A stretch of 39,343 nt of DNA, from NCBI GenBank assembly GCA_017995345.1, contig JAGOJA010000013.1, positions 1 to 39,343 of the forward strand. Direction: 5' to 3'. The stretch comes from Flavobacterium sp. (lineage in GTDB: Bacteria > Bacteroidota > Bacteroidia > Flavobacteriales > Flavobacteriaceae). Numbering within the stretch: position 1 is the stretch's first letter; each line of letters starts with the position of its first letter. The notes under the pieces are model-generated. The model was not told the origin of the DNA. It ran no database searches and worked only from the letters and a program-made list of their open reading frames with translations. Positions 8,310 to 16,191 of this stretch are shown here, one piece after another. The translations under genes were made by a program, and so were the position numbers.

Positions 8310-9413
8310 ATGAAAGGCTCCTTTAAACTTGGGAAAATAGCAGATATAGGTATTTTTATACATTGGACATTTTCCTTACTGATTCTGTTTATCGTTTTCA
8401 TTAATTACCGATCCGGTCAAAATGCTACACAAATATTGTGGTCCGTTTTCTTTGTTTTGAGTATTTTTATCACCGTGGTAATGCATGAATTAGGCCATGC
8501 TTTGGCAGCAAAAAGGTATAATATTATAACCAAAGACATCACCCTATTGCCCATTGGCGGTATAGCCCGACTCGAAAAAATTCCTGAAAAACCAATCGAA
8601 GAATTAATCGTAGCTATAGCAGGACCATTGGTAAACATCGTTTTGGCAGTTATTACCGGAATTTTTATAACAATCCCAGCTACTTCAGAACAATTAATGG
8701 CACAGCTAGCCAATGGCGTCAATGCTAATAATTTTTTTCTGAATTTCTTTTTAGTCAATTTCTGGTTGGCCCTTTTTAATCTAATTCCTGCATTTCCAAT
8801 GGATGGTGGCCGTATTTTACGTGCGTTATTATCCTTCAGATTGCAGCGGCATGTAGCTACCCGAATTTCGGCACGAATAGGCCAATTTCTAGCTTTGGGA
8901 TTTATTCTTTTAGGATTTTTTACCTCGCCATTCTTGATTTTTATTGGTATTTTTGTCATTATTGGCGCTCAAGTTGAAACTGATTATACCGAGTCAAAAT
9001 TCATGCTGAAAGGGTTTAAAGTCCATGATGTTTTGATGAAACAATATCCAAAGATTGATGCTAATGAAACTGTAAAAACTGCCGTTGCGTTAGTTTTGGA
9101 TAGCCAAAACAAGAATTTTTTAATCACAGAACAAGAAATTCCCGTAGGAACGCTGAACCGCGACCAAATTATAATGGCGCTTTCGCAAAAAGGAGAAGCC
9201 GAATTTATTTATAATATTATGGATCGGAATTTGATTTTTCTTGATGCTAATTCGCTTCTGGAAAATGTATTTGAACTAATACAACTTAATAAATCAAAGT
9301 TAATGCTCGTTATGGAAAATAACGAAGTCGCTGGTGCTTTGGACATCGAAAATCTAATGGAATTTATTTTAATTAATGAGGTCAAATTCAATAAAGCCCA
9401 TGATAAAAACTAA
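8310..9413 (+). CDS. Site-2 protease family (M50) membrane metallopeptidase with CBS region
   Basis: The 367-residue protein belongs to the M50 site-2-protease-like family that cleaves substrates within or near the membrane. The zinc motif HELGH lies at residues 59-63 within a membrane helix, and the third ligand is Asp165 in FPMDGGR. About five to six hydrophobic segments cover residues 15-225. The C-terminal part (about 228-360, starting KGFKVHDVLMKQYPKID) fits a degenerate CBS-domain pair, as in the SpoIVFB-CBS subgroup, which may sense adenine nucleotides. Its last codons overlap the next gene, a phospholipase-D-type enzyme, so the two are probably translated together. The substrate is unknown. 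Confidence 0.87.
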   Translation: MKGSFKLGKIADIGIFIHWTFSLLILFIVFINYRSGQNATQILWSVFFVLSIFITVVMHELGHALAAKRYNIITKDITLLPIGGIARLEKIPEKPIEELIVAIAGPLVNIVLAVITGIFITIPATSEQLMAQLANGVNANNFFLNFFLVNFWLALFNLIPAFPMDGGRILRALLSFRLQRHVATRISARIGQFLALGFILLGFFTSPFLIFIGIFVIIGAQVETDYTESKFMLKGFKVHDVLMKQYPKIDANETVKTAVALVLDSQNKNFLITEQEIPVGTLNRDQIIMALSQKGEAEFIYNIMDRNLIFLDANSLLENVFELIQLNKSKLMLVMENNEVAGALDIENLMEFILINEVKFNKAHDKN

Positions 9414-10554
9414 CGATAGCGATACTGTTCCTAAAAATCTGGAGTTAGTATACAGTGGCAAAGATTATTTTGCCCGTTTAGAAGCTATCATTCGAGATGC
9501 ACAATTTGAAATCCACCTGCAAATGTATCTTTTTGAAAATGATGCCACGGGAAAAAGAATTGTTGCTGCATTAAAGGAAGCTGCGCTGCGGAAAGTCGAA
9601 ATTTATGTGCTTCTGGACGGTTTGGGCTCTTTATCCTTTCCCGATGAACTATTAAAGGACCTAAAATTTAGTGGGATTAACATTCGTTTTTTTGCACCTT
9701 TATTTTCAACGTATACCTTTTATCTTGGACGGAGATTGCATCGTAAAGTTGTTGTTGCTGATGCAAAAGTTGCGCTGGTTGGTGGCATAAATATCGCTGA
9801 TAAATACCATGGTTCAACCACAGAAAAACCTTGGTTGGACTATGCCGTTCAATTAAACGGGGAAATTGCAAAACCACTCCAACAGCTTTGTCGCGATAAA
9901 TATTTTAAAAAAAGAGAGCTGAAAAATACAAAAATAAAATCTACATTTCAGATCCAGAACGACACATCCGTGCGCATCCTCCAGAATGATTGGTTGAAAG
10001 GGAAAAATGAAATTTGTGATGGTTATATAAAATCCATCCGACAAGCCAAAAAGGAAATAATCATTATAGGCAGTTATTTTCTTCCCGGAATCCGAATTAT
10101 TCAGGCCTTGAAAAAAGCGTCTAAAAACAAAGTGACTATCAAATTGATTCTCTCCGGAAAATCAGATCTTCCGATGACAAGACGGGCGACTTGTTTTCTA
10201 TATGACAAACTCCTAAAATATAATATTGAATTGTACGAATGGGACCAATCCGTTTTGCACGGAAAAGTGGCCGTAATTGATGAAAATTGGTCAACAATTG
10301 GTTCTTTTAACCTTAATAATTTGAGTTCCTACGGAAGCCTGGAAATGAATGTCGAAATACGTTCGCGTTCGTTTTCATCAGAGTTTAGGACACACCTCAA
10401 CGGAGTTATTTCACAATGCCAAAGCATAACTAAGGAATCACTGAAAACCAAAACCACTATAATGACAAAATTCATTAATTTGTTTTCGTATGTCATCACA
10501 AGAATGATAGAATTAGTAGTCACTTACACCCCATACAAACGGTTCTATAATTAA
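9400..10554 (+). CDS. Phospholipase D-type / cardiolipin synthase-like protein
   Basis: The 384-residue protein has two HKD motifs of the phospholipase D superfamily: HRKVVVAD starting at about residue 114 and HGKVAVID starting at about residue 287, each followed by the G-GxxN(I/L) pattern (GGINIADKYHG and GSFNLNNLS). The best match by layout is bacterial cardiolipin synthase, which joins two phosphatidylglycerol molecules; a hydrolytic PLD is possible. There are no strong N-terminal membrane helices, unlike E. coli ClsA, so it resembles ClsB-type proteins. Two starts are possible, 9376 and 9400. I chose 9400 because it leaves only a 14-base overlap with the M50 gene. The overlap suggests translational coupling. 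Confidence 0.82.
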   Translation: MIKTNDSDTVPKNLELVYSGKDYFARLEAIIRDAQFEIHLQMYLFENDATGKRIVAALKEAALRKVEIYVLLDGLGSLSFPDELLKDLKFSGINIRFFAPLFSTYTFYLGRRLHRKVVVADAKVALVGGINIADKYHGSTTEKPWLDYAVQLNGEIAKPLQQLCRDKYFKKRELKNTKIKSTFQIQNDTSVRILQNDWLKGKNEICDGYIKSIRQAKKEIIIIGSYFLPGIRIIQALKKASKNKVTIKLILSGKSDLPMTRRATCFLYDKLLKYNIELYEWDQSVLHGKVAVIDENWSTIGSFNLNNLSSYGSLEMNVEIRSRSFSSEFRTHLNGVISQCQSITKESLKTKTTIMTKFINLFSYVITRMIELVVTYTPYKRFYN

Positions 10555-10717
10555 CTAAATACAAATGTTTTAGCACAAAAAAGAAGATGAAAAGCAATTA
10601 ATTCTGTAGTATTAAAAAAATTTATAAAAACGTGTATCAATCTTAAAATATTTTGCGTATATTTATATTGTATTCAATTGATTTTTAGTTAATTATAGTT
10701 TTACAAACTTATGAAAA

Positions 10718-10843
10718 ATGAAACCACACCGAATAAAAACTAAAAAAAAAGAGGAATGGATTCAAAAAGATTTCGAGCGACAAATCCCGAAATTAGACCG
10801 TAAAAAAATATTTGTACCCAGTCAAAATGAATTGTTTTTCTAA
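10718..10843 (+). CDS. Putative 41-residue basic protein upstream of the retron
   Basis: An ATG at 10718 opens a 41-codon frame encoding a lysine- and arginine-rich peptide with an amphipathic middle (EEWIQKDFERQIPKLDRKK) and the end PSQNELFF. No family is recognised. It lies between the phospholipase gene and the putative retron RNA, and its stop is about 20 bases before the first TTAGC of that RNA. It may be a retron accessory peptide, part of the transcript leader, or a chance frame. A competing ATG at 10711 gives only 10 codons. The amino-acid make-up is protein-like but the evidence stops there. Confidence 0.35.
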   Translation: MKPHRIKTKKKEEWIQKDFERQIPKLDRKKIFVPSQNELFF

Positions 10844-10849
10844 TTCATT

Positions 10850-10980
10850 TCTCAAAGAAAATGTTAGCCTAGGTTAGCAACGGAGCCGTGAGTCACTGTT
10901 CTGTAATTGAATGTTCTTTCAAGCACCAGGTTTAAAAGATTCTCCGCAGAGCTCCGAACTTTTAAACCGGTTTTCTTAAT
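10850..10980 (+). ncRNA. Putative retron msr-msd RNA
   Basis: The stretch directly upstream of the retron-type reverse transcriptase has the layout of an msr-msd RNA. TTAGC, the context of the branching G in Ec86, occurs twice (10864-10868 and 10874-10878). GAGTCACTGTTCTGT at 10890-10904 resembles the Ec86 segment GAGTTACTGTCTGT. A hairpin (TTGAA/TTCAA) follows at 10908-10923. The msd candidate is a perfect 10-bp stem, GGTTTAAAAG at 10929-10938 with CTTTTAAACC at 10959-10968, extended by ACC/GGT around one bulged A. A short a1/a2 candidate is AAGAAAA (10855-10861) with TTTTCTT (10971-10977); at 7 AT-rich pairs this is weak. Ends and branch site are inferred. Confidence 0.6.
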
Positions 10981-10981
10981 T

Positions 10982-11009
10982 GGGATAGGGACAAAAAAGT
11001 CTCTATCCC
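10982..11009 (+). promoter_or_regulatory. Strong hairpin between retron RNA and RT gene
   Basis: GGGATAGGGAC (10982-10992) and GTCTCTATCCC (10999-11009) form an 11-bp stem with one G-T pair and an AAAAAA loop. It ends 18 bases before the RT start codon. It is not followed by a T-run, so it is more likely an RNA-processing, stability or translation-control hairpin, or a second part of the retron RNA, than a terminator. Confidence 0.55.
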
Positions 11010-11027
11010 GTTAAAAAATGTAGCGCC

Positions 11028-12089
11028 ATGGATTTTGCACATTACAAATACGCCTTTATTAAGGAAGCCCATACAAAAGGCTATTCTCTGACCAATATCC
11101 AACGTTGTCTGGATTATGCCGAAGTTTTGTTTTCGCATCAAGTCCCTGTGATTTACAATATAGAACATTTATCAGGTCTAGTGGGATACAAAAAAGAATA
11201 TTTGAAAAAAGCATCGCTGTTTCCCAACTATTTTTATCGTGATTTTGAGATTCCTAAAAAAAATAGTGGCCAACGACTTATTTCTGAGCCGCTTCCAAGT
11301 TTGAAAGAAATCCAAATCTGGATCCTTAGAAACATATTGTATAAAGCACCTGTCAGCGCTTTTGCGAAAGCATACAAACCAAGCGTAACATTGCTGGAAA
11401 ACTTGAGGTTTCATAAAAAGCAACCCAAAGTTTTTACACTCGATTTAGAAAATTTCTTTCCGTCACTATCCGTTAAAGCCGTTGAAAATGAATTTTTAAA
11501 ATTGGGGTATTCCAAAATAGTATCCAAACTACTGTCGAAATTGTGTACCCGAAACGGAACTTTACCGCAAGGAGCACCAACGAGCCCCTATCTTTCGAAC
11601 CTCATTTTTAAAGAAGCAGATACTGCCATTGCTGGCTATTGTAAAGATTATAAAATTCGCTATACTCGTTATGCGGATGATATGAGTTTTTCTGGCGATT
11701 TTAACGAAAATGAATTGTTGCAAAAAGTGACGAAAACCATTGAAAAACTAAACCTTCACATCAATACTAAAAAAACCAAACTGATGACGCCAAATATGCG
11801 CCAAACGGTTACCGGTGTTGTAGTCAATGAAAAACCACAAGTCGTTTTTCACAAACGCAATGAGTTGAGACAAGCCTTATATTATATCAAGAAATTTGGT
11901 TTTGAGGATCATCGTAAATACAAGAATATTGACCAAAAGAAGTATCTAGAAAACTTGTTGGGAAAAACAAATTTTGTGTTACAAATTAACCCAAAGGATG
12001 CGGAATTTATAAAGTATAAAGCAGTGCTGATTGATTTAAAAAACAAACAAAACTTAAAAGCTCTGGAAGATGAATTGTTACCAATATAA
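11028..12089 (+). CDS. Retron-type reverse transcriptase
   Basis: The 353-residue protein is a group-II/retron-class reverse transcriptase that would make branched multicopy single-stranded DNA from the RNA encoded just upstream. The catalytic YADD is at residues 215-218 within RYTRYADDMSFSG. QGAPTSPYLSNL starts at 181, LDLENFFPSL precedes it, and the thumb-region motif VTG is at 261-263 (TVTGVVVNEKPQ). NLRFH at 125-129 corresponds to the retron NAxxH motif with Ala replaced by Leu. No fused effector domain is visible, and the size is near Ec86 RT (320) with a longer N-terminus. No obvious toxin gene adjoins it. A terminator follows at 12115. Phage defence is the known role of retrons; here it is inference. 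Confidence 0.88.
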   Translation: MDFAHYKYAFIKEAHTKGYSLTNIQRCLDYAEVLFSHQVPVIYNIEHLSGLVGYKKEYLKKASLFPNYFYRDFEIPKKNSGQRLISEPLPSLKEIQIWILRNILYKAPVSAFAKAYKPSVTLLENLRFHKKQPKVFTLDLENFFPSLSVKAVENEFLKLGYSKIVSKLLSKLCTRNGTLPQGAPTSPYLSNLIFKEADTAIAGYCKDYKIRYTRYADDMSFSGDFNENELLQKVTKTIEKLNLHINTKKTKLMTPNMRQTVTGVVVNEKPQVVFHKRNELRQALYYIKKFGFEDHRKYKNIDQKKYLENLLGKTNFVLQINPKDAEFIKYKAVLIDLKNKQNLKALEDELLPI

Positions 12090-12114
12090 AAAAATATTTG
12101 TAGAAATGGATTTG

Positions 12115-12142
12115 AAAAAGCTTCTTTTTTGAGCTTTTTTTT
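12115..12142 (+). terminator. Rho-independent terminator after the retron RT
   Basis: AAAAAGCT (12115-12122) pairs with AGCTTTTT (12132-12139) around a 9-base loop, and T residues continue to 12142. It lies 26 bases after the RT stop codon and so closes the retron transcript. Confidence 0.65.
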
Positions 12143-12336
12143 ATTCATAACCAGCACTAATAAAATATCTTATTACTGTTTTAACATCTAAAAATTGATT
12201 AAATTTGATAGAGATAATCTCTGGAGTTTAGAATCATTACTACTTGATATATTCTTGATACCAAAAAAAATAGTCCGATTTCAAACTTCTTAACCTCATC
12301 ATAGAATGCCAACAATTAATTTTAAAAAAAATAGCA

Positions 12337-12909
12337 ATGAAAAAAATAGCAACAATTATCACCACATTATTTTTATCTACTTTTTTATTTGCACAAACAA
12401 CATGGAAAGCAGATCCAATGCATTCAAAATTAACTTTTAGCACGGTACACAACGGTATTTCAGACATTGTCGGATTATTCAAAACATTTGAAATTACCGC
12501 TACTACAACTAAAACTGATTTCAGCGATGCCGCTTTTGAACTTTCTACAGATGTGGCCTCTATCAATACTGAAGTAGAAATGCGTGATCAGCATTTACGA
12601 AGTGATGAATTCTTTGATGTGGAGAATTATCCAAAAATGACTTTCAAAAGCACATCAATACAAAAAACAGAAAAAGACAAATACAAACTAAAAGGTCAAC
12701 TCACGCTACACGGAATTACAAAGCAAGTAGTTGTCACTATGTGGTACAGAGGAACTATTGAAAATCCACAATCTAAAGCGCCAACAGCGGGTTTTAAATT
12801 TAGTACTATCATCAAACGTCCTGATTTTAATTTAGGTTCAAAATTTCCTGCCCCAATGATTAGTGATGAAGTGAAAATTACAGCTGATAGTGAGTTTATA
12901 AAACAATAA
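12337..12909 (+). CDS. YceI family periplasmic lipid-binding protein
   Basis: The 190-residue protein has a signal peptide (about 1-19, cleaved before QTTWKADPMHS) and a full YceI domain: an N-terminal WKADPMHSKLTFSTVHNGIS strand pair, the MRDQHLRSDEFFDVENYPKM motif near 83-102, and LKGQLTLHGITKQVVV near 113-128. YceI proteins form a lipocalin-like barrel that binds an isoprenoid or fatty acyl chain in the periplasm and are often induced by base or osmotic stress. The ligand of this one is unknown. It stands alone; the DnaJ-type gene starts 127 bases downstream. Confidence 0.9.
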   Translation: MKKIATIITTLFLSTFLFAQTTWKADPMHSKLTFSTVHNGISDIVGLFKTFEITATTTKTDFSDAAFELSTDVASINTEVEMRDQHLRSDEFFDVENYPKMTFKSTSIQKTEKDKYKLKGQLTLHGITKQVVVTMWYRGTIENPQSKAPTAGFKFSTIIKRPDFNLGSKFPAPMISDEVKITADSEFIKQ

Positions 12910-13036
12910 ATATGCAATAAGACGTCATATAATCGCGTCAGCTATAGAAAGTAAAACAACTGCTGAAAAGATATTTTCTATTTTAAATGGTTCAAACAAA
13001 CCTAACCGAATACCCAGAACATAAAAAACAATCGCA

Positions 13037-13951
13037 ATGGCATTTATAGACTATTACAAAATTCTTGAAGTGGGCAAAAACGCAACCGAAGCGGAGATTA
13101 AAAAGGCGTATCGCAAACTTGCGCGTAAATACCATCCCGACTTAAATCCAAATGATAAAGAAGCCGAAAGAAAATTCAAGGAAATTAATGAAGCAAATGA
13201 AGTATTAAGCCATACCGAAAATCGGAAAAAATATGATGACTACGGCGAAAACTGGCAGCATGCAGAAGAATTTGAAAAATCCAAACAACAACGGCAATAC
13301 CAAGGAAACGGAAATCAAGGTGGTTTTGGAGGGTCTGGCGGAGGAGGATTCAGCGGCGGCGGCGATTTCTCTGATTTTTTTGAATCGATGTTTGGTGGTC
13401 GCACCTCTGGCGGCGGCGGTCGCAGAACTGCACAGTACAAAGGACAGGATTTTAATGCAGAACTGCATCTTGAACTCAAGGATGTGTATACGACGCACAA
13501 ACGCACGCTGACTATTAATGGCAAAAATATTCGTATAACCATTCCTGCCGGAGTCGAAAATGGGCAACAAATAAAAATCAGCGGTATGGGTGCCGAAGGT
13601 TCCGGTGGAGGGCCCAAAGGCGATTTATACATTACCTTCACGATAGAGAATCACACAAAATTTAAACTGGACAAACACAACCTTTATGCAACCGTAGACC
13701 TAGATTTATATACCGCCATATTGGGTGGCGAGATTACTGCAGATACCTTTGACGGAAAGGTAAAGCTGACCGTAAAACCCGGAACCCAAAACGGAACCAA
13801 AGTCAAACTGAAAGGAAAGGGATTTCCAGTGTATAAAAAAGAAGGAGAATTTGGAGACTTGTACCTAACCTATCAAATACAAATTCCTACCAATCTTTCT
13901 GAAAAAGAAAAAGAATTATTTACAGAACTCGCTAAATTAAGAACCTCATGA
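13037..13951 (+). CDS. cbpA: DnaJ-class co-chaperone CbpA
   Basis: The 304-residue protein has an N-terminal J domain (residues 4-70) with the HPD triad at 33-35, a Gly/Phe-rich linker (about 90-135, with [15 protein letters not shown]), and two C-terminal beta-sandwich substrate-binding domains (from about 140, with [20 protein letters not shown]). It lacks the four-repeat zinc finger of DnaJ, which places it with CbpA. It would stimulate DnaK ATPase and act in heat, starvation or DNA-binding stress responses. Its stop codon overlaps the start of the next gene (ATGA), as expected for the CbpA-CbpM pair. The GC content rises locally because of the glycine repeats. Confidence 0.93.
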   Translation: MAFIDYYKILEVGKNATEAEIKKAYRKLARKYHPDLNPNDKEAERKFKEINEANEVLSHTENRKKYDDYGENWQHAEEFEKSKQQRQYQGNGNQGGFGGSGGGGFSGGGDFSDFFESMFGGRTSGGGGRRTAQYKGQDFNAELHLELKDVYTTHKRTLTINGKNIRITIPAGVENGQQIKISGMGAEGSGGGPKGDLYITFTIENHTKFKLDKHNLYATVDLDLYTAILGGEITADTFDGKVKLTVKPGTQNGTKVKLKGKGFPVYKKEGEFGDLYLTYQIQIPTNLSEKEKELFTELAKLRTS

Positions 13952-14241
13952 ACATGAAAAACTTGATCCCAATACCTGAGTTATGTGCTCATTATGAAGT
14001 AGAAATATCCTTTTTTTCGAATCTCAACGAAATAGGTTTAATCGAAATAAAAACAATCGAATCTAGCCAATATATAGATTCGGATTCGGTTTATGAAATT
14101 GAAAAAATTGTTCGCATGCATCAGGAATTAGACGTTAATATAGAAGGAATTGATGTTGTATTCAATCTGCTACAAAAGATTGACACATTACAAAAGGAAT
14201 TGACAGCTCTAAAAAACAGATTGAATTTGTACGAAAGTTAA
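13948..14241 (+). CDS. cbpM: Chaperone modulator CbpM
   Basis: The 97-residue protein starts at the ATG that overlaps the cbpA stop by four bases. It has the features of CbpM/GerE-type modulators: an N-terminal MerR-like helix-turn-helix fold ([28 protein letters not shown]) and a C-terminal coiled coil (about 60-95, [20 protein letters not shown]). CbpM binds the J domain of CbpA and inhibits it. A second ATG two codons in (13954) is an alternative start. Function is inferred from the family pattern and the tight coupling with cbpA. Confidence 0.8.
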   Translation: MNMKNLIPIPELCAHYEVEISFFSNLNEIGLIEIKTIESSQYIDSDSVYEIEKIVRMHQELDVNIEGIDVVFNLLQKIDTLQKELTALKNRLNLYES

Positions 14242-14301
14242 AAAACAACACCAATAAAGAAAAAGACAACACCTAGAAGACCGATACTAAAAAAAACACC
14301 T

Positions 14302-15135
14302 ATGAAAACAATACTTGTACCTACAGACTTCTCTATTCCAGCAGATTCCGCTATTCATTACGCGGTAAAATTAGCAGCACTTTGGGATGCTTCGCTAATT
14401 TTATACCACAGTTTCATTCCTTTCGAAAGTGGTTTTTATCATCTATCAGTGTCTGAAAAAGAAAACCTAGAAGCTCACAATGTTTTAACTGAAAGACTCA
14501 ATGTGATCAAAAATTCTATTGTAAAGAAGAATCCCAATCTTTCCATTTCTACTCATGTTGATGAAGGCCTTCTAGGCACTCGGATCATTGAGTTTTGCAA
14601 AAAAAACAAAACCGATTTGATTATAATGGGTACCAAAGGTGCCAGTGGCTTGCAAGCAAAACTTATTGGAAGTTTTACTGCTGATGTGATGGCAAACGCT
14701 CCTTGTCCGCTATTGGTAATTCCAAATAAATACAAATTCAAAATGCCTACAAAAATTATGTATGCAACCAACTATACCTCAAAAGACAAGAAGGTACTCC
14801 AATATTTATTAAAATTTAACCAGGTTTTCAATGCTAAAATTAACATTTTGCACATTGATTGGGGAATAACGTTATTTACAGCAGATGAAGATTATGAAAA
14901 GTATAAAAAAACAATTCAAAATCATTTTAAAAATTTTGAATTCTCTTTTAATCATACCGTCGGAAAGGATGTTTCAAAAACTATTTTAGAAGAATCACTC
15001 GTTAATAAAACAGATATAATAGTAATGAATCCTATAAAAAGAAAAGGAATCTGGAATCGTATTTTTCACCGAAGTGTAACCAAAAAAATGGCGTATCATA
15101 TTCCCATTCCATTATTAAGTATACCAATTAAATAA
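14302..15135 (+). CDS. Universal stress protein with two UspA domains
   Basis: The 277-residue protein holds two tandem UspA folds (about 1-145 and 150-277). The first begins MKTILVPTDFSIPADSAIHYAV and ends with the ATP-binding loop GTKGASGLQAKLIGS followed by CPLLVIP. In the second the matching loop (NPIKRKGIWNRIFHRSV) lacks the glycine pattern, so only the first domain probably binds ATP. Flavobacterial tandem Usps of this size are usual. The gene sits between the CbpA/CbpM pair and a calcium-transport pair, within the stress block. There is no clear promoter motif in the 60 bases before it. Confidence 0.9.
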   Translation: MKTILVPTDFSIPADSAIHYAVKLAALWDASLILYHSFIPFESGFYHLSVSEKENLEAHNVLTERLNVIKNSIVKKNPNLSISTHVDEGLLGTRIIEFCKKNKTDLIIMGTKGASGLQAKLIGSFTADVMANAPCPLLVIPNKYKFKMPTKIMYATNYTSKDKKVLQYLLKFNQVFNAKINILHIDWGITLFTADEDYEKYKKTIQNHFKNFEFSFNHTVGKDVSKTILEESLVNKTDIIVMNPIKRKGIWNRIFHRSVTKKMAYHIPIPLLSIPIK

Positions 15136-15283
15136 CGTCAACTTATTCCTCAAACAAAAAGTGAATTACTAATGAAACACAGCATATACTTTAATAAAAA
15201 TCCCTTCTAAAGCAATAGATTCCTGATAATTAGACAATCAATCGGGGGAAAACCAAAGACGCTAAAAAAGTAATTGTTGTTAT
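15136..15283. other. Gap between universal stress protein and decayed exchanger
   Basis: About 150 bases with no open frame or clear signal were found. Confidence 0.3.
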
Positions 15284-16191
15284 ATGAATGCTTTATATCT
15301 GGACAGTATTGGGTTTACGATTATAACAACAGTAATTGTAGCAACAGGTTCACAACTTTCTAAGTATGACAATGTGATGGCTGGTAGGCTGGGTTGGGAA
15401 AAATGTTTATGGGTATTATTCTCGTGGTATCGGTAACCGCTATGCCTAAATTGATGAATGGGATACGTTCTGTCGTTTTTCTAGATGCTCCGGATCTTGC
15501 CTTTGGTAATAACATGGAAAGTTGCGCTTTCAATATTCTTATTATCTCATTATGGATTTGTTTTACGTTCACAAAAAACCGTTAACATCTGCTGCGCAAA
15601 CAGGACATGTAATTGCTGCTTCTTTTGGAATCATTCTCTTAAGCTTGTTTGCTTTTTCTATTTTAATGCGTATTTTTTTTTTGGAACAATACTTTGGATT
15701 GGAGAATTCAGTATCTTATTTCTACTATTTTACTTCATTTCCATTCGAGTTATTTTCCTTTATGACATAAAAGAAAACAATCATCGGGAAGAAAGATAAA
15801 ATGCCAATTCGCTCTCCTTGAAAAAAGTAGTGTTTCGTGATATTTTGAATGCTGTTATTTTGATGGTTGCGGCCATGTTTTTATCTTCTTTTGGAGAATA
15901 ATGGGAACTATCGATCTGGCAATTAGTACTGTTTTTGGCAGTACTATTTTTAATATTGTCATTCTTGCCCTAGATGATATAGCGTACACAAAAGGTCCCA
16001 TTTTTCAGTTTACTAATCCCAATCATATTATACCTGTCCTTGGCATCATTATTATTACGGCAGTAGGGATTATTGGAATTGTTTTTAAAGAAGCGAAAAA
16101 GTGGAAACTTGCGATTGACACTACTCGAATTGCAGTAGTCTATGTGCTCATGATGGGCTGTTGTATTACAAAAAATAAAAAAAAACAATGA
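15284..16191 (+). pseudogene. Decayed Na+/Ca2+ exchanger (CaCA family)
   Basis: Homology to a calcium/sodium antiporter runs through several plus frames with interruptions. Frame pieces in order are MNALYLDSIGFTIITTVIVA (from 15284), then after a frame change MFMGIILVVSVTAMPKLMNG and LDAPDLAFGNNM with SCAFNILIIS, then GHVIAASFGIILLSL, then LKKVVFRDILNAVILMV up to a TAA at 15899-15901, then MGTIDLAISTVFGSTIFNIV to the end. The family pattern (APDIAVG..SCxFN, GSxIFN) is plain, but frameshifts, a stop and an apparent loss of several helices before 15901 make it non-functional. The final frame overlaps the P-type ATPase start by four bases (ATGA), a relic of operon coupling. Confidence 0.75.

Noticed and set aside
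8417-8959. 180-codon minus-strand frame opposite the M50 peptidase gene
   Set aside because: It is the antisense shadow of a gene with clear HELGH and MDGGR motifs, and its sequence is low-complexity Lys/Ile/Arg with no family pattern.
9400-10554. Phospholipase-type protein as effector of the retron
   Set aside because: It overlaps the M50 peptidase gene, lies about 300 bases before the retron RNA, and has the full two-HKD cardiolipin synthase layout. No sign links it to the retron.
12913-13025. Open stretch before cbpA reading KTTAEKIFSILNGSNKP
   Set aside because: It has no start codon and is only about 40 codons; too short to call even as a remnant.
13205-13641. Minus-strand and alternate-frame ORFs inside cbpA, including a proline-rich one
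   Set aside because: They come from the Gly-rich repeat DNA of CbpA read in other frames; the CbpA frame has the J domain and C-terminal domains intact.
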